From Saccharibacillus kuerlensis DSM 22868 (GTDB lineage: Bacteria; Bacillota; Bacilli; Paenibacillales; Paenibacillaceae), in NCBI RefSeq assembly GCF_000378145.1, contig NZ_KB899286.1, positions 87,258 to 151,257 on the forward strand: a stretch of DNA of 64,000 nucleotides, written 5' to 3'. The notes beneath the pieces were generated by a model that worked only from the letters and a program-made list of their open reading frames with translations, was not told the DNA's origin and did no database searches. Shown here in pieces: positions 17,505 to 26,864 of the stretch. The first letter of the stretch is position 1. Each line of letters opens with the position of its first letter. Position numbers and translations under genes: made by a program.

Positions 17505-19037
17505 TTACTCCTCCTTCTTCTTTTGAACAGGCAGTTCAATCACAATTCGCAGACCGCCGCCCGTCCCATGTTCCGCTCTGATGCTTCCGTCCATAAAAGC
17601 AATCGCCTTCTCCGAGATCGCGAGACCCAGGCCGCTTCCCCGGTCCGGACTGCTGCGCGAGGCGTCGCCCCGGTAAAAGACATCGAACAGCTTCGGCAGC
17701 GCTTCATCGGTAACACCGGGACCGTCGTCTTCCACTTTAATCCGCAATCTGCCGCCGGCCTCTCTCGCTTCGACCGACACGGTAACGTCTTCGCGTTCTT
17801 TGTATTTCATACTGTTCTCGACAATGTTGGCCAGCACCCGCCGGAACTGAACAGGATCGGCATACAGCATCAGTCCTTCTTCAAGTTCGCCAAACGATAC
17901 CCGCAGTCCCTGTTCCGCATGCTCTTCGGCTGCCGCAAGGAAGAAAGTTTCCAGCTGTTCGCGCGGATCGAAGTATTCGGGATAATTCGGATAGTCGCCC
18001 AGATCCATTTTTGAAAAAAGGAACAGCCGGGACACCATATGGTCGATATCCTCTGCCTTGGTCTTGATCATTGTCACGTAGCGGCGCTGCGACTCCGGGT
18101 TGCTTGCGACTCCATCCAAGAGCCCCTCGGCATATGCCTTGATTGAAGTCAGCGGAGAACGCAGATCATGTGAGATGCCTGCCATTAACTCTTTGCGGTT
18201 CAGTTCCTGCTTCTGTACGGCCCAGACCGACTCCTTCAGCCGGCCCGCCATCTCATTGAAAGCTTCACATACCGGCCGGAATTCGTCTTTGCGTGTATAT
18301 TGAATGCGGTAATCCAGATTGCCATCCCTGATCTGCGTCACACCATCTGCCAGAATCTGCAGCGGATGCCGAATCTTCTGGAAAACAAAACGAGTCAGAA
18401 AACGGCTGGTGAAAAAGACGACCGTGAACATTCCAAGCAGCAGGCTCAGTGGAATCCAGCCGCTTCCCCTGTCATCCTGATCCGCCGGACTGGACGTCTC
18501 TCTCGTACTGAACAGCTCAATCCGGTAAGTCTTATTTGTAACCGAATCGCTTACTTTTTTCACATACAGTTCGTGCCCGTCCTTTCCTACGATTCCCGTT
18601 CCGCCGAGCGCCTCCAGCGCTTGAGTCAATTGAGGATCGACAAAAACCTTTTTCCCGAGCGAGTAACGGAGGGAGCCGGTTTGATTGTCGATATCCGTCT
18701 CCGAAGCCGATTCAGAAGCGGAACCGCCTGAAGGAGTCGTGACTGTGTCCGTTTCGTAGATTCTCAACGCCATATCGTTTTTTTGCAGCAGGCGTTCAAT
18801 GCGTTCGACCAGAAAGTCCAACTGCATGACTTCGGAAGCGTCGGAATTTTGGAGAAGCTCTTGAGACGCTGCCATAACGGTATCTCGTCCCTCGTAATAA
18901 TCGTTGCTGTTTCTAAACTCATAGCCGAAATTCATCCAGAGCAGAAACGTGCCAAGAATTGACAGCATGATAGCAAGCACGATAGGAATAACAATCATCA
19001 GAATATTAGATATGAACAGCCTTCTTTTAATCGTCAT
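17505..19037 (-). CDS. Sensor histidine kinase (HAMP, HisKA, HATPase)
   Basis: 510 residues: membrane segment ~12-32, an extracellular domain of roughly 180 residues, a second membrane segment (IPLSLLLGMFTVVFFTSRFL), HAMP, HisKA with phospho-acceptor His in AGISHDLRSPLTSIKAY, and ATPase boxes NIVENSMKY, DDGPGV and GSGLGLAI. The start is the ATG at 19037 after CAGGAGATC; the open frame continues upstream without a better site. Its large extracellular domain separates it from the small BceS-type kinases. Partner regulator is directly downstream. Confidence 0.93.
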   Translation of the reverse strand: MTIKRRLFISNILMIVIPIVLAIMLSILGTFLLWMNFGYEFRNSNDYYEGRDTVMAASQELLQNSDASEVMQLDFLVERIERLLQKNDMALRIYETDTVTTPSGGSASESASETDIDNQTGSLRYSLGKKVFVDPQLTQALEALGGTGIVGKDGHELYVKKVSDSVTNKTYRIELFSTRETSSPADQDDRGSGWIPLSLLLGMFTVVFFTSRFLTRFVFQKIRHPLQILADGVTQIRDGNLDYRIQYTRKDEFRPVCEAFNEMAGRLKESVWAVQKQELNRKELMAGISHDLRSPLTSIKAYAEGLLDGVASNPESQRRYVTMIKTKAEDIDHMVSRLFLFSKMDLGDYPNYPEYFDPREQLETFFLAAAEEHAEQGLRVSFGELEEGLMLYADPVQFRRVLANIVENSMKYKEREDVTVSVEAREAGGRLRIKVEDDGPGVTDEALPKLFDVFYRGDASRSSPDRGSGLGLAISEKAIAFMDGSIRAEHGTGGGLRIVIELPVQKKKEE

Positions 19038-19340
19038 GGGTGATCTCCTGTGTGGGTTGGGTACGATGCATGCCGATGTTCCGATACCGCGGCCGCTTCC
19101 GATCGGATCACAGACGCGCGGATCAGGCAAATCGGGTAAACGGAACAAATCGGCAGATAGGACTAATCAGTAAATAGGACTAATTGGATAGATCGTTATG
19201 GTCAGATAGGCTTCGTGCGTTTTCGTTACTTGAATGATAGCATGCGGGGATAACGCTGGGGTAAACAGGATTTTAACAAAACATAAACTGGGTGAAAGAA
19301 TGCGGTGGAAGAAAGCGACAGAAAAAGATTCGGCAGCGGA

Positions 19341-19370
19341 TTTCCAGCAAATGGCGGCCTATGCTATACT
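19341..19370 (+). promoter_or_regulatory. Promoter of the leader RNA / nuclease-like gene
   Basis: -10 TATACT at 19365-19370; a weak -35 TTTCCA at 19341-19346 with an 18-base spacer. Confidence 0.55.
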
Positions 19371-19375
19371 TTTTT

Positions 19376-19440
19376 TATTTACAAGTGACCGAGCGACGAA
19401 GAACGTCCTTTTGGCTTTTGGCCGAGAGGGCGTTTTTTTG
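19376..19440 (+). ncRNA. Short leader RNA or attenuator, copy 1
   Basis: From the predicted transcription start the RNA carries AAGTGACCG, a GCG and GAAGAAC, then a 13-bp stem (ACGTCCTTTTGGC with GCCGAGAGGGCGT, counting G-U pairs) and seven T residues. The 5' segment, distance to the -10 box and the tail TTTTTTGCGTTC match a second unit at 53247-53321. It could be a small RNA or an attenuator of the gene at 19474. Confidence 0.5.
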
Positions 19441-19473
19441 CGTTCAGTCTAATTAAGGGTGGGAAATGATTGA

Positions 19474-20208
19474 ATGGATAAAAAGGGAACTACGACTGCT
19501 GCCGAACCGCTGTCCGAATTCGAAACTGCCCACGCGATCTTCTTGGAGCAGCATCTAAGCCGTCGTTCCGGCGAACGCCGGGGAAGATTGGAGCGAGGGC
19601 ATCAGTATGCTGAAAAACTGTTTTTACAAAACGTTTGGTGGCCGCTGTTTGGCAGCCTGAAGCATTTGCATCCCGAGTATGAAATTTACGATTGGAACCG
19701 TCGCTCGCAGTTTCTCGACTTTGCTTTTCTTCCGGAAAGCGGCGGGCGGATCGGCATCGAATGCGACGGATTTCAAAGCCATATTAAAGACATGGATCGC
19801 GAGAAATTCAGTTATGCGCTGAATCGCGATTCGTTTCTCACCGGTCTGGGTTGGAAAATGCTGCACTTTGCTTTCGATGATATTCAGCGCCGCCCCGAGG
19901 TATGCCGAATGCTGCTGCAAATGAGCGCGATGCCGATGATAGTGGGTACGTCTGCGTCAAAAAGCCCGGGAGTGAGAGGAAACGAGGTGCTGACGCCCAT
20001 GCAAAAGGATGTGCTTCGATTCGCCTGGCGTCTGGGCAGAGCGATTCGGCCGAAAGATGTGATCGAGACCTATCGGATAAATTTCCGCACAGCTCGCTCC
20101 CTTTTGAACAGCTTAGTCGAGCAGAGCCTAATGAAACCTGTAGGCAGCGGTAAATATGTACGCTATTACGAAGTCGTCGGCGGATTTCCAAAATTCCTTA
20201 TCGAATAG
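19474..20208 (+). CDS. DUF559/Vsr-like PD-(D/E)XK nuclease-fold protein with C-terminal winged helix
   Basis: 244 residues. The central region FLDFAFLPESGGRIGIECDG followed by F-Q-S-H gives the D...ExD pattern of PD-(D/E)XK nucleases as in DUF559 and very-short-patch endonucleases; ALNRDSFLTGLGWKMLHFAF continues that fold. Residues ~170-235 (LTPMQKDVLRFAWRLGRAIR and the following helix-turn-helix) look like a winged helix. A single-strand nicking or repair role is plausible but unproven. No methylase lies nearby, so it is not an ordinary restriction system. ATG at 19474 follows AAGGGTGGG. Confidence 0.72.
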   Translation: MDKKGTTTAAEPLSEFETAHAIFLEQHLSRRSGERRGRLERGHQYAEKLFLQNVWWPLFGSLKHLHPEYEIYDWNRRSQFLDFAFLPESGGRIGIECDGFQSHIKDMDREKFSYALNRDSFLTGLGWKMLHFAFDDIQRRPEVCRMLLQMSAMPMIVGTSASKSPGVRGNEVLTPMQKDVLRFAWRLGRAIRPKDVIETYRINFRTARSLLNSLVEQSLMKPVGSGKYVRYYEVVGGFPKFLIE

Positions 20209-20245
20209 TTGGACGAACAATATGGATGAACAATAATTTAATAGC

Positions 20246-20283
20246 CCGCTCTCTTTGTTAAAAATAGAGGGAGCGGAATCTTT
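20246..20283 (+). terminator. Terminator after the nuclease-like gene
   Basis: CCGCTCTCTTT pairs with AGAGGGAGCGG; the following T-run is interrupted (AATCTTTCT). Confidence 0.7.
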
Positions 20284-20416
20284 CTATGCTGAATGAAGAT
20301 CTAATTAGATGAAGATCCAATCAGCTTACAGCAAATTCAAGTAGGAGACGAAGTCAATCAAAGTTGTGGGTGAAGCAAGATGAAATAAGATGAAATTGTG
20401 GACGAAGCGAATTGAA

Positions 20417-20599
20417 GTTGTACTCTATGCAAAATTATTGGGTTCAGCACGGCCAATTAGGTTTCGAAGTTGTATGAACTACAGCATTTTTAAAGCAATT
20501 ACGCTTAAAAAATCATTTTTGCATCAAAAATATTGCACTTTCTGCAGCTTACGGCTCAAAAGTGGACTTATGTATGCAAAATGTTGTACTGGCTGCAAC
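20417..20599 (+). repeat. Possible divergent copy C of the four-hairpin element
   Basis: Four short partly palindromic units resembling GTTGTACTGGCTGCAAC begin at 20417, 20469, 20532 and 20583 (spacing 52, 63, 51), almost the spacing of copy A (50, 61, 50). Parts align (ATTGCA, TGCA, CTTA, then a TGCA-rich stretch). Like copy A it lies between convergent genes. Confidence 0.45.
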
Positions 20600-20803
20600 T
20601 TTCTCTACTTGCTTCTGATTGCGCCTGCTTGCTTCTGTTTCTATTTGCTTCTGTTGGCAGATAGGCTTGCCGGATGTCGATTTATCAGGCGACTCGCAGC
20701 AGCTCCATATTTTCTATGAACTGCTGCAAAAATGTACGAGACTTAAAAATAGCGGAAACTACAAATCCGGCTTGTTCGCTGATTTCGAATCCCATTCGTC
20801 TAT

Positions 20804-20843
20804 AAAAAAAACGGACAGGTCCGCTTCTGCGGCCTGTCCGTTT
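20804..20843 (-). terminator. Terminator of the 131-aa membrane protein gene
   Basis: AAACGGACAGG and CCTGTCCGTTT arms with a GC loop, followed by a T-run on the minus strand. Confidence 0.88.
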
Positions 20844-20961
20844 ATCTTGTCCGTTTATCTTGTTCGTTCATATCGTCCGTTCATATTGAAGTGCCGCGAT
20901 GTTTTCGAATCCTGTTCCTATAGGCTGCACGCTTCAAGCCACAAGCTGCAAACCGCAAGCT

Positions 20962-21357
20962 TCAAGCTTGGGAATCGCGCGGCTGTTCCGTCCCAAATCC
21001 GGAACGGGCGATGACTGTGTACATGCCGATCAATACGACAGCAATCACGAATGCGATCAAGCTGTACAGCGCGACTCTTCCAAGACCGAGCGCCTGTAGA
21101 CAGCGTCCACCATACACGATCAGCACATAGGCAGCAGCTACTGCGGCGACGAAAGACCCCAGCGCGATCGCTTTCTGCCTGGGTGTCGAACGACGCCGCA
21201 CATCGGCGATCTCTTTCCTGTGCCTTACGACTCGCAACGCGATATAAAGCAGCAGCAGCGGCATCGTATACGCATTCTCCAAAAAGAACAGACTGATGCC
21301 CATCAAGGCAATCAGGACCCAGGTGATCGACATAAAGTAACGGTAAAATTTCGCCAT
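20962..21357 (-). CDS. Small integral membrane protein, unknown function
   Basis: 131 residues with four predicted membrane segments (near 10-25, 27-42, 65-83, 93-115) and a basic loop (RVVRHRKEIADVRRRSTPRQ) between segments 2 and 3. ATG at 21357 follows AGGAGGAGG. I do not recognise the family. It is downstream of fabV on the same strand with a 59-base gap, so co-transcription is possible. Confidence 0.72.
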   Translation of the reverse strand: MAKFYRYFMSITWVLIALMGISLFFLENAYTMPLLLLYIALRVVRHRKEIADVRRRSTPRQKAIALGSFVAAVAAAYVLIVYGGRCLQALGLGRVALYSLIAFVIAVVLIGMYTVIARSGFGTEQPRDSQA

Positions 21358-21416
21358 TTGGCCTCCTCCTTTTTGTCTCGGGAACAGACTTTTTGCAGGA
21401 GTCGACTTGGCGATGA

Positions 21417-22625
21417 TTATTCCTGCACCGGCCGCAGGCTGCCTTCCGGCATCTCTACGCGCGGATTGGTGTCTGCTTCATAGTCGACACCGTCGGTCTC
21501 AAAACCGAACAGCTGGAAAAACTCCTTACGGTACCCTTCCAAATCGCTCAGCTGACTGATATTGTCCGACGAGATCTGCTCCCAAATATCGGCAACTTCC
21601 TCCTGTACATCGCTGCGCATTTCCCAATCGTCGATGCGGATGCGGCCTTTTTCGTCGACCGGCACTTCTCCTTCACCGTACAAACGCTCTGCAAAAAGGC
21701 GATACGTCTGCTCAATGCAGCCTTCATGCAGGCCTTTTTCCTTCATAATCTTGTAAAGGACGGAGACATATAGCGGTACGACCGGAATGGCCGAGCTCGA
21801 TTGGGTAACCAATGCTTTGCTGACCGATACGAATGCACGCCCGCCATTATCGGCCAGCTGTGCGCCAATTTGGTGAGCCGTCTCTTCCAAATGATCTTTC
21901 GCTTGGCCGATCGATCCCTCGCGATAGATCCGCTGGGTCAGGTCAGGTCCGATGTACGAATAAGCGATTGTCGTTGCGCCTTCCGCCAGCACGCCGCCTT
22001 CGCGCAGTGCATCGATCCACAGCTGCCAGTCTTCGCCTCCCATAACTTCGACCGTCGCCGCAATCTCTTCTTCCGTCGCCGGATCAATCGTTACTTCGCT
22101 CACTTCTCCGCTGTGGAAGTTGACCGTCTTGTTGGTGTACGGAGCGCCGATCGGCTTCAGCACGGAGTTGACCGCTTCACCTGTCTTCGGGTTAATGCGG
22201 CGCGCCGAAGCTACGCTGTAGACAACCAGATCGACTTGTCCCAGCTCAGATCGAATAACTTCGATTGTCTTCGCCTTTGTCTCGTTCGAGAAGGCGTCTC
22301 CCGTTACGCTGAACGATCTCAGTCCAGCTTCCGCGGCCTTTTGCTCGAAAGCAGCGGAATTGTACCAGCCCGCTGAAGCGGTACGGGTCTCGCTGCTCTT
22401 GCTCGGACGGTATACGCCGACCGTTGCCGCTCCTGCGCCAAAAGCGGCTGCGATGCGAGCGGACAAGCCGTAGCCGGTGGAAGCACCGATTACGAGCACT
22501 TTCTTCGGTCCCTCAAGACGCGGCTTGCCTGCGATATAATCAATCTGCTGCTGTACCTGCGCGGCACAGCCGTTCGGATGAGCGGTCGTGCAAATAAATC
22601 CGCGTGTTCTCGGTTTGATAATCAT
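21417..22625 (-). CDS. fabV: Trans-2-enoyl-ACP/CoA reductase (NADH), FabV type
   Basis: 402 residues, the usual FabV length. It reduces the enoyl double bond in the last step of fatty acid elongation in the cytoplasm. The N-terminus MIIKPRTRGFICTTAHPNGC and the dinucleotide motif VLVIGASTGYGLSARIAAAF are characteristic, and the active-site pair Tyr-x8-Lys is present as Tyr234 and Lys243 (YREGSIGQAK). FabV enzymes are generally insensitive to triclosan. ATG at 22625 follows GAGGGA; upstream in-frame ATGs encode a non-conserved extension. Whether FabI also exists cannot be seen here. Confidence 0.95.
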   Translation of the reverse strand: MIIKPRTRGFICTTAHPNGCAAQVQQQIDYIAGKPRLEGPKKVLVIGASTGYGLSARIAAAFGAGAATVGVYRPSKSSETRTASAGWYNSAAFEQKAAEAGLRSFSVTGDAFSNETKAKTIEVIRSELGQVDLVVYSVASARRINPKTGEAVNSVLKPIGAPYTNKTVNFHSGEVSEVTIDPATEEEIAATVEVMGGEDWQLWIDALREGGVLAEGATTIAYSYIGPDLTQRIYREGSIGQAKDHLEETAHQIGAQLADNGGRAFVSVSKALVTQSSSAIPVVPLYVSVLYKIMKEKGLHEGCIEQTYRLFAERLYGEGEVPVDEKGRIRIDDWEMRSDVQEEVADIWEQISSDNISQLSDLEGYRKEFFQLFGFETDGVDYEADTNPRVEMPEGSLRPVQE

Positions 22626-23058
22626 GGTAGATGTCCCTCGCTTTTCGATTCTTGTACTCGGCTTCCGGACCGGATGTACGAACTGTATATGAACAGCCGG
22701 TCCGCAGCCTATCCGTATCAGTGTACCAATTTTTTCGGATTTAGGCACTCTTCCTGTGCGCCTTGGCTCTGTACTCTGCATGTTCCAACAAATCATTCAA
22801 TCGGAAGATACTGAAAAGAAGGCGCAATAGGCTGAGAACTCAAGAAGAAGCGGAAACAAAAAAGGCGAAGCTTCCGAAGAAGCTTCGCCAAGCTGTCGAG
22901 AAAGTCTTATTCGCTTTGGAAACCCAATGGCTGCAGGAGAAATTCGTTAGCTGATGCTTACGATGTACCTTTCTTCGAAAGGTTTTGGGTCGCATGTTGA
23001 AATCGAGAAAAAGAACTAAATTTCACCGACATGACTGACCGGACCTCTCTCTGTACAT
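22626..23058. other. Intergenic region between fabV and chemoreceptor gene
   Basis: 433 bases, holding the fabV upstream region and the terminator of the chemoreceptor gene (22861-22889). A 63-codon frame on the plus strand spans that hairpin and is not credible. Confidence 0.65.
22861..22889 (-). terminator. Terminator of chemoreceptor gene 1
   Basis: Perfect arms GGCGAAGCTTC and GAAGCTTCGCC with a four-base loop, followed by TTTTTT on the minus strand. Confidence 0.93.
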
Positions 23059-24459
23059 TCAGGCAATGCGCGAAGGCTGCGATGTCCGCACGGCCTGACG
23101 GACCTGTGTCATTTCTTCAGCGGCAGCGGACGCTGGCAGAGAAACGGTCTTATCCGTCTGTTCATTCAGGAAACGGAAGTGGGAAGCAATGTTCTCCAGA
23201 CGCTGCGAGCTGTCGCCGGTTCGGCGAGCCTGCACTGCAACTTGATTGGATGCTTCCAATACACTTGAAGATTGCTCGAAGATCGTCTCGGTCCCTTCGG
23301 CAGCTTCACCGTTGGCGGCTGCAATCTCGCTGATTGCTTTGGACAAGTTCTGTACCGAAGCGCTGAGCTGCTCGCTGGTAGCACTGAAATCGGAAACCAT
23401 ATTTTCGATATATAGAGCATCCTGCAGATAAGAATTCGCATTGTTCTGCATCATCTGATAGTCGTCTGCGATCTCTGTTGTCATCAGCTCCAGAAGACGT
23501 CCGGAGTGCAGCTGCAGATTGTCAACCGAACCGACGACTCTTTCGGTAACGGTATGGATCTGCTCAACCGACCGCTTCGAGGCGTCGGCCAGCTTACGGA
23601 TTTCATCGGCAACGACTGCAAAGCCTTTGCCCGCTTCTCCCGCTCTGGCCGCTTCAATGGATGCGTTAAGTGCCAACAGATTCGTCTGCTGTGCAATCTG
23701 CAGAATCGAGTTTGCCAGATCACGGATCATATTTACGGAATGTGACTCTTCAAGTGCTGCATCCAGCTCCTGCTTCACTTCGGTATAGACTTTTTTCGTA
23801 GCTTCAATGGATCGGGTCAGATTCTCCTGAATCTCCATAGCACGGGCGCTGACCTCTCCAGCCTGCCCGGCGCCTTCTTCGGCGCGCTGTGCAATCGAAC
23901 CGACTGCACGTTCAAATTCCTGCGTCGATGCGTCGATTTCTTGAGCGGAAGAAGCCGTCTGCTGCATGCCTGATGCCATTCGTTCTGTTGTCGACGATAC
24001 TTCGCGCAGTGCATTTTCCATGCTCATAAACTTGCTTTGGGCGATGCCGGTAGCTTCATTCAACTCCGCCGCTTCTCTCGAGACAGCCGCCAGCAGTTGA
24101 TAGGCCGATGTATGCATCCGATCGACCGCTCGAATAAGGGTTCCGGTTTCATCGCTGCGCTGCAAGTACTTTTCCGACATTCTCTGTGTAAAGTCACCGT
24201 CAGCCATTTTATCTAAATGAGACGCCGCAGCTTGGATCGGTCGAACGATGCCTCTTACAATGAAGAACAGCAAGACAAAAGATATCACGAATCCAAGTAC
24301 CGAAATGACCAGTGGACCTGCACGCCAGAAATTCACAAGCTGCACGAAATCGCTCATCAATACAACGTTCAATAAGGTTGGAAGCAGCATGCCTAACACG
24401 GCCGCTCCCAGCACTCGAATAAACAAACTTCCGGTCATTGTTTTCATAGATTTTTTCAT
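23059..24459 (-). CDS. Methyl-accepting chemotaxis protein without a large extracellular domain
   Basis: 466 residues. Two close membrane segments (~residues 12-36 and 49-72) are followed by HAMP ([20 protein letters not shown]) and a signalling hairpin with tip [20 protein letters not shown]. The region between the membrane segments is only about a dozen residues, so the signal must be sensed in the membrane or cytoplasm rather than by an outside domain. The start is the ATG at 24459 after AGAGGTG; an upstream in-frame start has no binding site. It would signal to CheA through the conserved tip. Confidence 0.93.
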   Translation of the reverse strand: MKKSMKTMTGSLFIRVLGAAVLGMLLPTLLNVVLMSDFVQLVNFWRAGPLVISVLGFVISFVLLFFIVRGIVRPIQAAASHLDKMADGDFTQRMSEKYLQRSDETGTLIRAVDRMHTSAYQLLAAVSREAAELNEATGIAQSKFMSMENALREVSSTTERMASGMQQTASSAQEIDASTQEFERAVGSIAQRAEEGAGQAGEVSARAMEIQENLTRSIEATKKVYTEVKQELDAALEESHSVNMIRDLANSILQIAQQTNLLALNASIEAARAGEAGKGFAVVADEIRKLADASKRSVEQIHTVTERVVGSVDNLQLHSGRLLELMTTEIADDYQMMQNNANSYLQDALYIENMVSDFSATSEQLSASVQNLSKAISEIAAANGEAAEGTETIFEQSSSVLEASNQVAVQARRTGDSSQRLENIASHFRFLNEQTDKTVSLPASAAAEEMTQVRQAVRTSQPSRIA

Positions 24460-24905
24460 TATGCTGCACCTCTTCTGTTGTTTTGAAAGTAAAAAGAAAC
24501 TTTTGACCTGATTCAAACTTGGAAACGGTTCTTACCTTGATCTATTAGAACCATTTTATTGTGAGTTAAGGTCTTTAGGTCTAGTTCTTACTATCTATTA
24601 GTTATTATATACAAGTTAGCTAGTGTTGAAACACCTCTTTAAAATTTTCCGAAACTTTATTTACAACAACTTAATTAGAAGGCAATAGATTTTCTGCTCG
24701 GATAAAGACAGGAGCAGCAAAATATTCATTCAAAGCGAGCCGCATAGTCACTTACTGATCTGCTCCAAGCACATTAGGCTGCTTGAAGACCTGGACATTG
24801 AAACTCCACTGCACAACAAAAAGGCGGCGATCCGTAAAGCAATCGCCGCCTTTTCCCCTACACAACCTTTATAAAGTTAGGATCTTCTATTCATTTCTTT
24901 GCTTC
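24460..24905. other. Intergenic region between two chemoreceptor genes
   Basis: 446 AT-rich bases. It holds the upstream region of receptor 1, with no convincing sigma-D promoter found, and the terminator of receptor 2 (24819-24856). No gene seen. Confidence 0.6.
24819..24856 (-). terminator. Terminator of chemoreceptor gene 2
   Basis: AAAAGGCGGCGAT and ATCGCCGCCTTTT pair around CCGTAAAGCA; the T-run follows on the minus strand. Confidence 0.92.
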
Positions 24906-26597
24906 TTATACTTTAAATCGCGATACCAGTATCTGCAGTCCGTCGGCCAGGTCACTCAGCGACGATGCTCCATGCAGCATCTCTTCGCTGGCAGCCAATT
25001 GCTCTTCCGTCGCCGCTGCAATCTCTTCCGTACCGCCTGAAATTTCGCGTGTGCCTTCACTAACGTGCTCCATTGAACGCGATACTTCCGCAAAACCGTT
25101 ATGGGCCTGTTCCGTTGAAGCAGCCATAGCTTCCGTACGTTCCGACACTTCCCCAATAGACTTCAGAATACCGCCGAACTGACGTGCACCATGATGGGTC
25201 ACTTCAGCCCCTTCGTGTACCCGACGCTTTACTTCATGCATGGTCTCCATTGCGGCATGCGTTTCCTGCTGAATACTGACAATCAGATCCTTGATCTCCC
25301 TCGACGATTTCGAGGACTGATCGGCCAGCTTCTTGACCTCGCCGGCCACGACCGTAAAGCCGCGTCCCGCTTCACCTGCTCTGGCCGCTTCAATCGAAGC
25401 GTTCAATGCCAGCATATTGGTCTGAGCCGAAATCTCCGTGATCAGTGTCGTAATCGCATTGATCTTGTCCGTATGGACAGCCAACTGCTGAATGCGATTG
25501 TCCGCATCGCCGACAGCCGTGTCGATATACGACATCTGCTCATCAATTTGTACAACCGCGCGCTCGCCTTCTGCTGCCTGTCGGCTCATTTCCCGTGAGA
25601 AGGAAGCAACTTCGGCAGTGGAAGCAGCAATCTCAGTAATCCGACCCAGTGTTTCGTGGGTTGATGTCGTACTGCTTCCGGCGATTCGCGTTTGTTCACC
25701 CGAACGCTCCGCAATCTGCTGCATGGCCTCCGCAACTTGGTGTGTCGTTGACTTGGACTGTTCAGCACTGGCGGAGAATTGTTGGGAAGCTGACGCCAGC
25801 TGTTCCGATGCTTCGCCAATTTGTGTCATTATTCCGCGCAGCGAAGCAACGAAAGCGTTGAAGCTCCCGGCCAACTCACCAAACTCGTCCTTCTGGCGCA
25901 GATCGATGCTGCGCGTCAGATCGGCATCACCTTCCGCAATATCGTTCATCTGCCGGTTCAATAGAGTCAGCGGAGTCATAATCGAACGCAGCAGCCAGAA
26001 GCCAAGACCTATTCCGGCCGCAACGGCCGCTATCACCGCATACAGCAGAATGTTTTGGGTAACTTTTGCTTCGCTGACGTTGCTTGCCTTCAATGCAGCC
26101 ACTTCACTCTCGAGGCGGTCTACAAATTCGTTGACAGCCGGATCGACCTGCTCCTTGCGCAGCGTACGTTCTTCACCGAAATGAATCGTTTCTGCCTGGG
26201 TGATCTCTCCCTCTTCGATCAGCTTCACGACCTGTTTATTAAGATCAACCAAATTCTCCATTCCCATGGCGATCTTATTCAGGGCATCCAGGTCCTCACC
26301 GGTTAAACGTTCACTTTCGGTATCCAGCAAACCCTTAATTTCTTCACTTTTTTTCTTCATGCCTTCGGCAAATTCCGGATTACTGGTCAGCAGATAACCC
26401 CGTTCGTCATTGGACAATCCTGTCATCCGATACTGGAGCTGTTTCAGGAATTTTTGCATTTCCAATTTTTGTTCCAAAACTGTGCTGTTTTGCACGCTTT
26501 TCTCAATGGCAACTAGAGATAGTATCCCACTGCCCAGCAGTACGGTTACCAATATTAAAATGATGGTAAATAATTTTGTTTTTACTCGCATGGTCAT
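24906..26597 (-). CDS. Methyl-accepting chemotaxis protein with four-helix-bundle sensor domain
   Basis: 563 residues: membrane segment ~10-31; an extracellular alpha-helical domain of about 150 residues containing [20 protein letters not shown] (4HB/CHASE3 type); a second membrane segment ([20 protein letters not shown]); HAMP; and the signalling hairpin with [20 protein letters not shown]. First ATG 26597 is chosen, seven bases after GAGGAAG. It is adjacent to another receptor on the same strand but separately terminated. Ligand unknown. Confidence 0.94.
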   Translation of the reverse strand: MTMRVKTKLFTIILILVTVLLGSGILSLVAIEKSVQNSTVLEQKLEMQKFLKQLQYRMTGLSNDERGYLLTSNPEFAEGMKKKSEEIKGLLDTESERLTGEDLDALNKIAMGMENLVDLNKQVVKLIEEGEITQAETIHFGEERTLRKEQVDPAVNEFVDRLESEVAALKASNVSEAKVTQNILLYAVIAAVAAGIGLGFWLLRSIMTPLTLLNRQMNDIAEGDADLTRSIDLRQKDEFGELAGSFNAFVASLRGIMTQIGEASEQLASASQQFSASAEQSKSTTHQVAEAMQQIAERSGEQTRIAGSSTTSTHETLGRITEIAASTAEVASFSREMSRQAAEGERAVVQIDEQMSYIDTAVGDADNRIQQLAVHTDKINAITTLITEISAQTNMLALNASIEAARAGEAGRGFTVVAGEVKKLADQSSKSSREIKDLIVSIQQETHAAMETMHEVKRRVHEGAEVTHHGARQFGGILKSIGEVSERTEAMAASTEQAHNGFAEVSRSMEHVSEGTREISGGTEEIAAATEEQLAASEEMLHGASSLSDLADGLQILVSRFKV

Positions 26598-26864
26598 CCC
26601 ACTTCCTCAATGAATTTTGGTTAGATCAAGTTTAACCTTGATACATATGTAACTCTCCTGTTTTATTATCGGTTATATGTTCATGTGTGAGGAGATAAAT
26701 GTCGAAAAATATCGTTTTTTAATTTTGGCTCAACCATTTGCTTTCTTTCTTCCTGCTTTCAGGAATTTTCTCATTTGACGCTTTATAGTGAAAATGATAG
26801 TTTGAAAACCATATCAAGCGAATTATTAAACTCACTACAAGACATTTCGGAGGGAAGCGATCCA

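Larger units (their letters stand above)
19038..19473. other. Divergent intergenic region containing a short leader-RNA unit
   Basis: 436 bases between the divergent kinase and nuclease-like genes. It holds a promoter plus hairpin unit (19341-19440). The rest shows no gene; a 72-codon open frame at 19234-19452 runs through the promoter and terminator and is discounted. Confidence 0.7.
20209..20961. other. Long convergent intergenic region with repeats
   Basis: 753 bases between convergent genes. It contains a plus-strand terminator, a possible divergent copy of the four-hairpin element (20417-20599), a minus-strand terminator, short tandem units (CCGTTTATCTTGT-like, 20837-20885) and AAGCTTCAAGC-type repeats near 20930-20967. 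Open frames here are formed by repeats and are not credible genes. Confidence 0.75.

Noticed and set aside
19234..19452. 72-codon plus-strand frame before the nuclease-like gene
   Set aside because: It runs through the -10 box and the terminator hairpin and has no ribosome binding site.
22763..22954. 63-codon plus-strand frame downstream of the chemoreceptor gene
   Set aside because: It spans a perfect terminator palindrome, which alone creates its Lys/Leu-rich sequence.
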